Made by a program: the position numbers and the translations under genes. A DNA stretch of 64,000 nt from CAYGBM01 sp964348225 (GTDB taxonomy: Bacteria > Patescibacteriota > Minisyncoccia > Minisyncoccales > CG1-02-41-26). The notes beneath the pieces were generated by a model that saw only the letters and a program-made list of their open reading frames with translations, ran no database searches and was not told the DNA's origin. Of this stretch, positions 57,211-64,000 are shown in pieces. The number at the start of each line of letters is the position of its first letter. Position 1 is the first letter of the stretch. The DNA lies in contig CAYGBM010000035.1 of the NCBI GenBank assembly GCA_964348225.1, positions 20,982-84,981 of the forward strand. Reading direction: 5' to 3'.

Positions 57211-59673
57211 CTATATTCCCAGTCTTGCTCGTTCCTTAATCTCCTGCTCAACAACCGCCCTTGGTCTGCCGTATTTTTGTTTAGAAATCTGCTTGATTTG
57301 GCTAACCATTTCCCTATTGCCCTCTTTAGGTTTTATTGTTTTTACTTTAAAGGGAGAGGAAACAGTGTTGTTTAGCATTATCTTGCAAAGAAACTGGAAA
57401 TTATCAATGTTGAGCAAATCAAACTTGGAAAACTCAGGCTCAAACTGCTTTTCCAAAAACTCAGCATCATCGGCCCCAACTCTAAAAACAGCCATACTGC
57501 CCACATTGCCAATAACAGCGTTTCTTATTTCTTCTGTTAGCTGGGGAATAAACTGGTGGGCTAAAATCAGGTTTAAGCGGTATTTTCTGGCTTCTGACAA
57601 GATAGTGGCTATGCTGTCAGTAGTGAAATTCTGGAACTCATCAATATACAAATAGAAATCCTCTCTTTGTTCAAGAGGCACAGCTCCTCTTCTGAAAGCT
57701 GCAATCTGCATTTTAGAAACCAAGATTAAGCCCAACAGGGAACTGTTCATCTCACCAGTTTGCCCTTTGGAAAGATTGGCTAAAAAGATTTTCTTTTTAT
57801 CCATAACTTCTGATAAGTCAAAGGTGCTTCTTGACTGGCCGATAATATTTCTCATCATTTCATTTTCCACAAACCTACCCACCTTGCTGACAACATAGCC
57901 CAGCATATCAGACCTTGTCTGGCCTGTTGTTTGCGCCCATTCTCTTAGCCAGAAGCTCCTCACCAGCGGGTCTTTCACCTTTTGCAAGCGGTTTTCCATA
58001 AATTCTTTGTCAGTGAAGATTCTGGGTATTTCAACCAAGGTGCCAGGCTCTTCTCTATCAGCCATTAAAGCGAGCATAGCGTTTCTCATATAATGCTCAA
58101 ACATAGGACCTATAATTTCTGGTGGAAACAGCTTTGAAAAAATCGTTATCATTTCAGAAATAGCAAAGTCTTTTTGTTCCGGAGCCCCCCATTCCAGCAT
58201 ATTCAAGCCGCAAGGACTTTCCATATCAAAAGGCTCAAACAAAACAACATCCTCAAATCTCTCTTTGGGAATATTGGCTAAGGTGTCTTCAATTAGATCG
58301 CCGTTAGGGTCAATAACAGCCACCCCTTCTCCCTTTTCCATATCCTGGCGGACCATCTCCCTTAAAAGTGAGCTTTTGCCAACCCCTGTTTGTCCAATAA
58401 TATAGAAGTGCCTCCTTCTGTCTTCTCTTGAGGCAAAATAAATGGGTTTTTGCTCGCCTCTAAAAAGCGATTCACCGATTAAATTTAATCCTTGTTGGGG
58501 CAGTTCGCTTGGAGGGGCTATCTCTCTGGTTTTTGCCCATTTGATATGGGGAGAGGTAATATGGGACAGGGGAAAGTGGTAAAGGCTTGCTAATTCTTCC
58601 AGGTTTAAAACAATCTGTTCCTTAGGGTTGAAATTGCGGAAGCTGAAATCATAAATAAACTTTTTGGCTGCTCTTTTCCTTACCTTAACCGGCTTGAGGC
58701 TGTTGAAAACAGAGGTGAACTGGCCAAAGGCTCCTTCCAAATGAGTTAATATTTCTTTAGCCCTCTCTCCTGTCTGTCCAACCCCAATTAAACGGATATT
58801 GGCTGCCATCAGTGGTTTTTGAACCTTACCTCGTACAGCTTCAATGGCTGGTTGCTCAGCCACCTCCTTTTTTTGGCTTTTTTGCCATTGTTGAGCTTGA
58901 GCATCCTCTGGTTTTTTGGCACTTAAAAGCAGGTCTTCACTGATATCGCTTGCAAGCTTTGCTGCCCCGCTTTTTTTAGCCTTAGCTACTGCCTTTTGAA
59001 GGCTAATCCCTTTTTCTATCACTGCAGAGATAAGCTTATCAGCCTTGTATTTTATGCTCAAAGGGGCTGGTTTTAAAATCAACTGTACTGCTGCCCCTTC
59101 TTCTGGTGCTATTTTGCTTAAAGCATTGGTTATGCTGTTAATCGGGTCGCTTTCCATTTCTTGATAGGTTTTTAAAGGAAAATAAAGCGGCTTTTGCAGA
59201 AAAAGCCGAGAGCCCACCACTTCTCCCTTGGGCTCAAAAACAGTGTAGTCTTGAGGTATTTTTTCAACAGTGGCTTGAGGATAAACCCCTTGGATGTTTT
59301 TTTCCAAGCCGCTTTCCAAAGAGCTTGGCACAGCCAAATAAAAAGAAATATCACTGCCACCCACCTCAGAAGCAACCTCCAAAGCCACCCTGGGTATTTC
59401 CTCACCCAACATTCTTTTAAAAACATTTGGCTTTTTAAGATGCAAAAAAGGAGAAAAAATCTGCTCCATGCTTGAAATCAAAGCTTTCATCTCTGGTTTA
59501 TCTCCTGGCTCCCTTTTTTCATACTTGGGTATTTTTATTAGAAACAAGGCCATACCTAGGCTTTGAAAAAGCCTGGTTTTTTTCTTCTTGCTCTTCAGCA
59601 AAAAAATAAACACTAAAAAAGCCACTATGACAACACCAGCTATTACAAAATAATAAATAGGAATATTAGGCAT
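57211..59673 (-). CDS. VirD4/TraD-type coupling ATPase (membrane-anchored, HerA-like)
   Basis: The predicted coupling protein that delivers substrates to the secretion channel. The 820 residues have an N-terminal TM helix (about 5-27), a large N-terminal domain (30-400), Walker A IIGQTGVGKSSLL (about 420), VAVIDPNGDL, FEPFDMESPCGLNMLE, Walker B FYLYIDEFQNF and the motor-domain LILAHQFIPQL segment. It is complete. It converges on the plus-strand cluster across the nested terminator. A 122-residue partner gene ends 5 bases upstream of its start. Confidence 0.92.
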   Translation of the reverse strand: MPNIPIYYFVIAGVVIVAFLVFIFLLKSKKKKTRLFQSLGMALFLIKIPKYEKREPGDKPEMKALISSMEQIFSPFLHLKKPNVFKRMLGEEIPRVALEVASEVGGSDISFYLAVPSSLESGLEKNIQGVYPQATVEKIPQDYTVFEPKGEVVGSRLFLQKPLYFPLKTYQEMESDPINSITNALSKIAPEEGAAVQLILKPAPLSIKYKADKLISAVIEKGISLQKAVAKAKKSGAAKLASDISEDLLLSAKKPEDAQAQQWQKSQKKEVAEQPAIEAVRGKVQKPLMAANIRLIGVGQTGERAKEILTHLEGAFGQFTSVFNSLKPVKVRKRAAKKFIYDFSFRNFNPKEQIVLNLEELASLYHFPLSHITSPHIKWAKTREIAPPSELPQQGLNLIGESLFRGEQKPIYFASREDRRRHFYIIGQTGVGKSSLLREMVRQDMEKGEGVAVIDPNGDLIEDTLANIPKERFEDVVLFEPFDMESPCGLNMLEWGAPEQKDFAISEMITIFSKLFPPEIIGPMFEHYMRNAMLALMADREEPGTLVEIPRIFTDKEFMENRLQKVKDPLVRSFWLREWAQTTGQTRSDMLGYVVSKVGRFVENEMMRNIIGQSRSTFDLSEVMDKKKIFLANLSKGQTGEMNSSLLGLILVSKMQIAAFRRGAVPLEQREDFYLYIDEFQNFTTDSIATILSEARKYRLNLILAHQFIPQLTEEIRNAVIGNVGSMAVFRVGADDAEFLEKQFEPEFSKFDLLNIDNFQFLCKIMLNNTVSSPFKVKTIKPKEGNREMVSQIKQISKQKYGRPRAVVEQEIKERARLGI

Positions 59674-59678
59674 AGAAT

Positions 59679-60047
59679 TTACTCTGTAATACCTTTTTCC
59701 ACCAGCTTATCATGCAGCAAATCCAGCAAGCAAGCATCATTCATTTTTTGAGCCACCTTAATAGCAAAACCAGCTCCCTTGTCTTGAGCAATAAGCATAA
59801 GGTTTTCCAGCCTCCGTCCTTCATATTTTACCTCTCTTAGCTTATCTGTTGCCTTTTCAATCTCTGCCTCATCGTCCTGAATCTGTTTGGCTGCCTTATA
59901 CTTTAACTCTTCTCCAATCTTTTCTCTTTCTATGTCTCTTTCTGGCAAGGTCTTTTCTTTTTCTAAAACCCTTTCTTTTGCTTCTTTTTCCAGAAACGAA
60001 GGAGGGGATATAGCCTCTTTATCTTTTTCCCTGAAATCTTTTGGCAT
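59679..60047 (-). CDS. Small helical partner of the coupling ATPase, function unknown
   Basis: A 122-residue soluble, strongly charged protein. The first 80 residues are Glu/Lys-rich (KEAKERVLEKEKTLPERDIERE) and probably coiled coil. The C-terminus is more conserved-looking (IAQDKGAGFAIKVAQKMNDA and LLDLLHDKLVEKGI). I do not recognise a family name. It ends 5 bases before the VirD4-like ATG on the same strand, so the two are probably made together and may interact. Confidence 0.75.
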   Translation of the reverse strand: MPKDFREKDKEAISPPSFLEKEAKERVLEKEKTLPERDIEREKIGEELKYKAAKQIQDDEAEIEKATDKLREVKYEGRRLENLMLIAQDKGAGFAIKVAQKMNDACLLDLLHDKLVEKGITE

Positions 60048-60131
60048 ATTAAATTATTCTATCACAGGTTTTTCAAAACCACAATTGCAAATTTTTTGCC
60101 CGAAAAGGAACACAAAAACCACCCCAAAAAT

Positions 60132-60160
60132 TTGACATCCATCAATTTTTCTGATATAAT
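60132..60160 (+). promoter_or_regulatory. Full-consensus promoter of the SPFH gene
   Basis: TTGACA (60132-60137) and TATAAT (60155-60160) are exactly 17 bases apart, a perfect sigma70 consensus. The predicted leader is about 127 bases and contains a TGCG/CGCA hairpin near 60192. Confidence 0.9.
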
Positions 60161-60293
60161 ATTGGCACTTATTTGTTTTGCAAAAAGCTAAGGTGCGAAA
60201 CAAAACGCAGCTTAAAAATCTTGTTAGGGTTTAGTTTTCGTAGGTAGAGGTGATGTGTTTGTCTTTTCATAGCATTGAAAGGAGAGTAGTAAT

Positions 60294-61394
60294 ATGAAGT
60301 TAGAGTGGTTAAGGAAGCATTGGAGATGGGCTTTATTTCTTTTATGTCTGTTAGTCGTTGCTCCAGGCACCCAGTCCTTGCTTCAGCATTGGTTTATCTG
60401 GGAGTTCAGTTTTGCAGTGTGCGTAATAGAGTTTCTCATCGTGTTTATTATCAACTCCTTAAGGTTTCTCAAAGCCAATGAAATGGGCGTAAGAGTGACT
60501 CTTGGACGGAAACCAAAATTCTGCGACAGCGGAATTGTGTTAGTTCCCTGGCTGCCCTTTACTTATCTGGCAAGATATACCAAAAAACGGTTTAACTTTG
60601 ATTTCGAGGCCAGGACGGTTGTGACCAAGGCAGGAGAATATGAAGAAGTTAGTTATGGCGCCCAGGTTTTGAAAGTGGATTCGGTGGCCTATCTGGCTTA
60701 TCCCAGAGGTGATGGTCTCGTAGAGATTCATGCATCTGATGTTCCAGCCGACGAGAAGGAACTTGAAGAGTGGGTTGATGATATAGTAATTGGGACCTTG
60801 CGGCAGGTATTTGCTAAGAGAACCTGGCCAGAAGCCATTGAACTAACGGAGGCAGTAGAGAGGGCGGCTAAAGATCTTTTCTCTAACCATGATGCCTTCA
60901 CTGCGGTACAATTTAAGAAAGAAGATCTTGATCTAACTATAAAAGAGGTAAAGCTTCCTAAAGAAATAGAGGAAGCTTTGCCAAAGGTAGATACGCAGAG
61001 GCTAAAAGCCGAGGCCGCTCCTTATAAAGCTCAAGAACGCGCAGAAGAAACGATGGGTGCTTTACTTGAATCGTTCAACAGGCAAACAGGAATTCCTCTG
61101 GAAGACATTAAAAAGGAATTTGCACGTGGCCCAGAAGCGTTCGTTCGGAAACACAAATCGACATGGGAAAAGGTCTGGGATGCGATCTATCGCGATATGG
61201 CCCTTGATGGTGACTCCTTCTTGGATATCCGCACCCAGAACTTACTTACGGACCTCGTAGCCCTTTGGCATGCAGCGCAGAGACGGTTTGTTCCTCCAGC
61301 GGGTGGTGAGAAAAAGCAGGAGAAGCCAAAAGAGCCAACAGAGATGACCGACGAGGAGCTGCTTGAGAGGTTTGAAAGAGAGGAAGGCATATAA
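60294..61394 (+). CDS. SPFH/band-7 domain membrane protein
   Basis: A 366-residue protein with two N-terminal TM helices (about 10-30 and 33-58). An SPFH/band-7 domain follows (about 60-225; LKANEMGVRVTLGRKPKF, KVDSVAYLAYPRG, DIVIGTLRQVFAKRTW, LDLTIKEVKLPKEIEEAL), then a helical region and a Pro/Lys/Glu-rich tail ending TDEELLERFEREEGI. SPFH proteins form membrane cages or microdomain scaffolds. An AAGGAG ribosome site precedes the ATG and the promoter is a perfect consensus, so expression should be high. It stands alone between secretion genes and ends at its own terminator. Confidence 0.85.
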   Translation: MKLEWLRKHWRWALFLLCLLVVAPGTQSLLQHWFIWEFSFAVCVIEFLIVFIINSLRFLKANEMGVRVTLGRKPKFCDSGIVLVPWLPFTYLARYTKKRFNFDFEARTVVTKAGEYEEVSYGAQVLKVDSVAYLAYPRGDGLVEIHASDVPADEKELEEWVDDIVIGTLRQVFAKRTWPEAIELTEAVERAAKDLFSNHDAFTAVQFKKEDLDLTIKEVKLPKEIEEALPKVDTQRLKAEAAPYKAQERAEETMGALLESFNRQTGIPLEDIKKEFARGPEAFVRKHKSTWEKVWDAIYRDMALDGDSFLDIRTQNLLTDLVALWHAAQRRFVPPAGGEKKQEKPKEPTEMTDEELLERFEREEGI

Positions 61395-61410
61395 AGGAAA
61401 AGCAAAGCGA

Positions 61411-61439
61411 AAAGGGGAGAAATGTTCTTTCTCCCCTTT
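61411..61439 (+). terminator. Rho-independent terminator of the SPFH gene
   Basis: A 12-bp stem AAAGGGGAGAAA/TTTCTCCCCTTT with a 5-base loop is followed by CTGTGTTTTTG. Confidence 0.85.
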
Positions 61440-61459
61440 CTGTGTTTTTGTTCGTCTGA

Positions 61460-61864
61460 TTAAGTTATTGGTTCTCGGTAAATATCTGGTTTAGCTGGCT
61501 TGGACGGCTTTTCGGCGTTTTTCTTGTTTGATTTAGTTAGAGTTTTGACGGGTTTTGTCAGGAGAGGGATTATCTCTTCTTTGATTTCTTTTGCGACAAG
61601 CTCAGCTCTTTTTGTTGTAATGTTTAGCTTTTTTTCCAATGCACTAGCTAATGACTTGAAGCTAGTCTTTTTTTGCGATGCTTTCAATGCTAAATCCATT
61701 ACCATGCTTTTATTTGGTGTTTCCTCTCTTTCAAGTTTTTCAAGGAGTTCTTCATCAGTATCTTCCAGCGCATATTTCTCCATTATAATGTTAATAGCAG
61801 AGTCTATCTTATCGGACCGGTCTTGTTGCTCGCTGGTGGTTGTAGAAGAATTAGAAGTTATCAT
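61460..61864 (-). CDS. Small cytosolic protein sharing a motif with the SPFH protein
   Basis: A 134-residue protein from ATG 61864; a TTG at 61948 would overlap the VirB6-like gene by 35 bases. It starts with a Ser/Thr-rich segment (MITSNSSTTTSEQQ). DTDEELLEKLEREE (about 43-56) closely matches the SPFH C-terminus TDEELLERFEREE encoded on the opposite side. A helical part (KTSFKSLASALEKKLNITTK, AKEIKEEIIPLL) and a Lys/Pro tail follow. No family was recognised. It is downstream of the VirB6-like gene on the same strand. Confidence 0.6.
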   Translation of the reverse strand: MITSNSSTTTSEQQDRSDKIDSAINIIMEKYALEDTDEELLEKLEREETPNKSMVMDLALKASQKKTSFKSLASALEKKLNITTKRAELVAKEIKEEIIPLLTKPVKTLTKSNKKNAEKPSKPAKPDIYREPIT

Positions 61865-61913
61865 ATTTTGCACGGGGTTAATTCCGCTTAGAAGTGTATT
61901 CAAATTTTGGGGC

Positions 61914-63947
61914 TTACATCCATGTTCCTCTACGTCTTTGATCGTCAATATACTGTAGTCCTCGTACTATATTGTGCATTTGCTCTCTGTCTCCTCGGTT
62001 AAGGGCAGCCCGAGCCCTTCTTGCTAGCTCGCTTCGGGTTTGAGAACCAGACTCTGTAAGCTCGTGTAGGGCTCTACGTTGATCTAAGCTTCCTCTTAGT
62101 CTTATGTCTCTCAATTTCTGGACATCCATATTTCCAAATAGAGCCTGCTGTTTTAAAACATCTGCTGAAACTCTATTTCTAAAGTCCCCGGCTGTCATGC
62201 CTGCAATTTGCTGTCTTATCAGGTGGTCTCTTGCTGCTTGTTCTATGTCTGGTGTAACTGCTCCTCCTGCTGCTCTACGTTTTATCTCTTCTTTGAGTTT
62301 ATCAGGATTAAGTACGGGAGCCAAATCAGGCCTGGATTTTCTCATATCTGATAAGTCAACCCCAAAGGATTGAGCCCGCTCAATAAACCTTCGTTCTTTG
62401 GCTTCATCTATATTGCCAGCAGCATCTTTAAACAGGAACTTATTCCTTTTTGCTAATATGCCAGCCATTGCTGCTTGTCTTCTTTGAGCAGCAGGACTAA
62501 CAGCCTTTCTTTCCATTGCTTCTTTCAGGCGGTCATCAGACATAGCCTCTAGTTGTTTCTGTTCTTTTTCACTTATGGCGAAACGTTTTGCTCTTTGTGC
62601 CTCGTAAAAGCCTGGCCTTACCAAGTGAGCCCTTTCAAGGAATTTTTCTTTTGTTTCTCTTCCTCTTTCTCTGCCTTCTGCAGTAAGACCTCCTTTTAAT
62701 GCCCCCATAATTCTTCCAGCCCCTTCTTGGGGCTTCATAAATCCCTGGGCTGCGCCCGAAGCCGTATCGCCCGCTAATCTTGCGCCTTTTCTGATGCTCT
62801 TCAAGCTGATTTTGCCTGCTCTTCCAGCCAAAGCTAGGGCTGTGCCCGTAGCAAAACCCATTACGCTTGAAGCAAGCTTGGGTGCTGCGCCTTTTGATAT
62901 TTTGTAGCCCATCAACAAGAACACGGTGATCAAAACAAAGGGCATAAGCTCTAGAATAAGTCCACCTAGCGGATCTCCAGCATAGGACGTTAGTATAGAG
63001 CCCTTTCTCACCAGCATTAGCAGCATATAGGAGGCTAAATATAGAAAGAAAGCTAAAGGCACAGCAACAAAACTCCATTTAAGGAATTCTTTCCACCATA
63101 AGGAGGCATATTTCCTTGTTTTAGTGAAAATCCAAGCAAAAAAGGCAATAGGTGAGAATATAACAAAAATCCAGATAGCAATATGCCGTATAAATAGTAT
63201 GCCTGCAAGCAGCAAAAGGATAAAGCCAGTAAATATGCCATAGCTGGTTAAAGCAAAAAATTGCCCCCAGCAGCTTCCTGCCGTCAATTTGGTAACTTTT
63301 TTACACTCTTCTGCGAACTCTAATTGTTTATTTTGATAGATTGCTCCAAACGAAGCAAAATCAGCATTTTGTAAAAAGAAATTGGATATTAGGTTTGAGA
63401 TATCAACAATGATTCCGCAAATCACCGGAGTGAAGTTTACCAAAAGAGCAACGAGCAGGAATAATGGGAGAACTTTTTTGGTTTCAAAGCCAGCGAAATC
63501 AAGTGCTGTGGCTAAGCCAATATATGCCAACCCAAGGATAAAGAACATATTGGTAAGATCTCGCATTAAGGTCCAGCCAAGCTCTATCACAGGGTTGTTA
63601 GCTGGGTTAGTAAAAGATAGGGTAAAGGGGTTGCTGATTACCCAGTTAAGGACAAAGGCACCTAGATTTGTTAGGAATCCTCCGAGGAAAAGAAGTACGT
63701 CTATAGCTATAACAACTAAGGCAACGCTCGAAACTAATCTAGTTATGGCTCCAGCTAGTGTTGAAACCAGAGCAGTTCCTAATAGTGCTATGAAGGTTAT
63801 AGGCTCAGCCCTGACATAATAAAGAGGAAATGCAAGGGCGATAAAAACAAAAGCTGCAATAAGCAAGACTTGTTTTCGGGAAAGGGTTTTAAACCTTGTA
63901 AAAACCCTTAAGAAAACCCAGTTGATTTTTTCAAAAATCTTGGGCAT
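61914..63947 (-). CDS. VirB6/TrbL-like multi-pass channel protein
   Basis: A 677-residue protein resembling the polytopic VirB6/TrbL inner-membrane component. It has an N-terminal TM (about 28-48), then about seven further TM helices between 50 and 355, with segments such as LMRDLTNMFFILGLAYIGLA, HIAIWIFVIFSPIAFFAWIF and KFLKWSFVAVPLAFF-like stretches seen in this group. The C-terminal 310 residues are soluble, Arg/Ala-rich and helical (SPAAQRRQAAMAGILAKRN). A TATAAT box at 63959-63954 lies 6 bases before the ATG, so the transcript may be leaderless. With VirB4, VirD4, PrgI and TraC-like genes it completes a minimal secretion set. Confidence 0.85.
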   Translation of the reverse strand: MPKIFEKINWVFLRVFTRFKTLSRKQVLLIAAFVFIALAFPLYYVRAEPITFIALLGTALVSTLAGAITRLVSSVALVVIAIDVLLFLGGFLTNLGAFVLNWVISNPFTLSFTNPANNPVIELGWTLMRDLTNMFFILGLAYIGLATALDFAGFETKKVLPLFLLVALLVNFTPVICGIIVDISNLISNFFLQNADFASFGAIYQNKQLEFAEECKKVTKLTAGSCWGQFFALTSYGIFTGFILLLLAGILFIRHIAIWIFVIFSPIAFFAWIFTKTRKYASLWWKEFLKWSFVAVPLAFFLYLASYMLLMLVRKGSILTSYAGDPLGGLILELMPFVLITVFLLMGYKISKGAAPKLASSVMGFATGTALALAGRAGKISLKSIRKGARLAGDTASGAAQGFMKPQEGAGRIMGALKGGLTAEGRERGRETKEKFLERAHLVRPGFYEAQRAKRFAISEKEQKQLEAMSDDRLKEAMERKAVSPAAQRRQAAMAGILAKRNKFLFKDAAGNIDEAKERRFIERAQSFGVDLSDMRKSRPDLAPVLNPDKLKEEIKRRAAGGAVTPDIEQAARDHLIRQQIAGMTAGDFRNRVSADVLKQQALFGNMDVQKLRDIRLRGSLDQRRALHELTESGSQTRSELARRARAALNRGDREQMHNIVRGLQYIDDQRRRGTWM

Positions 63948-63953
63948 TAAAGT

Positions 63954-63959
63954 ATTATA
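63954..63959 (-). promoter_or_regulatory. -10 box of the VirB6-like gene
   Basis: A consensus TATAAT lies 6 bases before the ATG; the -35 17 bases upstream (TTTTTA) is weak. The start point would coincide with the ATG. Confidence 0.45.
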
Positions 63960-64000
63960 GCAGGAAAATTAAAAGTTAAAAATAAGTAATTAACAGGCTG

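Noticed and set aside
1..64000. tRNA, rRNA, tmRNA, SRP RNA, RNase P RNA and CRISPR arrays
   Set aside because: I looked for T-loop GTTCRANYC signatures with acceptor stems, conserved RNA core motifs and regularly spaced repeats in the intergenic regions and saw none that held up.

Overview
This window looks like a chromosome segment of a Candidate Phyla Radiation (Patescibacteria, probably Parcubacteria-type) bacterium. The basis is gene content: a VirB4/TraC-like/PrgI secretion cluster with giant cysteine-rich surface proteins, a short YidC, a reduced DNA polymerase I, lamin-tail surface proteins, and A/T-rich inverted repeats scattered between genes. TGA is used as a normal stop, so the standard bacterial code applies and code-25 lineages such as Gracilibacteria are unlikely. 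No tRNA or rRNA gene was seen. Taxonomy is inference; no database search was possible.

Layout. 1-1238 (minus): a partial secreted protein with tandem 50-residue Cys-rich repeats and a small VirB2/TrbC-like pilin protein. 1247-10194: housekeeping genes (Mur ligase, ruvA, uvrB, rpsT, holA, mutM) around two cytosolic proteins of unknown function. 10312-17381 (minus): a signalling island with two stand-alone receivers, one soluble PAS histidine kinase, a PAS-only protein, two paralogous V4R-like sensor proteins, a kinase-less HAMP sensor and a membrane-anchored FIST protein. 17452-18107: two small translationally coupled membrane proteins. 18109-26607: polA, tsaE, a degenerate DHH protein, a PilB-like ATPase, ruvB and a lamin-tail surface protein, with two unannotated structured RNAs. 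26691-30571: a multi-pass membrane protein, a type IV pilin, yebC, ruvC and a tiny acidic protein. 30665-38428: PBP1A and the classic origin neighbourhood (dnaN, dnaA, rpmH, rnpA, yidD, yidC, khpB). 38670-63947: a type IV secretion-like surface apparatus.

How the genes work together. The right third encodes PrgI-like, TraC-like, VirB4, VirD4-like and VirB6-like components plus four large exported proteins (2095, 1780, about 508 and about 600 residues), two of which begin with a VirB2-like two-helix membrane module. With the pilin, the PilB-like ATPase and the lamin-tail protein, the window is rich in cell-surface machinery. The signalling island has a single kinase core and several input modules that share a terminal coiled-coil motif, which suggests one assembled sensory complex.

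Non-coding features. Strong sigma70-type promoters (TTGACA with a 16-17 base spacer) drive two candidate structured RNAs on the minus strand (20404-20582 and 23660-23896), the tiny acidic protein and an SPFH protein. Two of these promoters carry the same 12-bp inverted repeat directly upstream. Several families of A/T-rich repeats lie between genes. Pieces of the same kind of repeat sit in frame inside the Mur ligase and tsaE genes, and one repeat pair encloses an S23-type four-helix-bundle gene.
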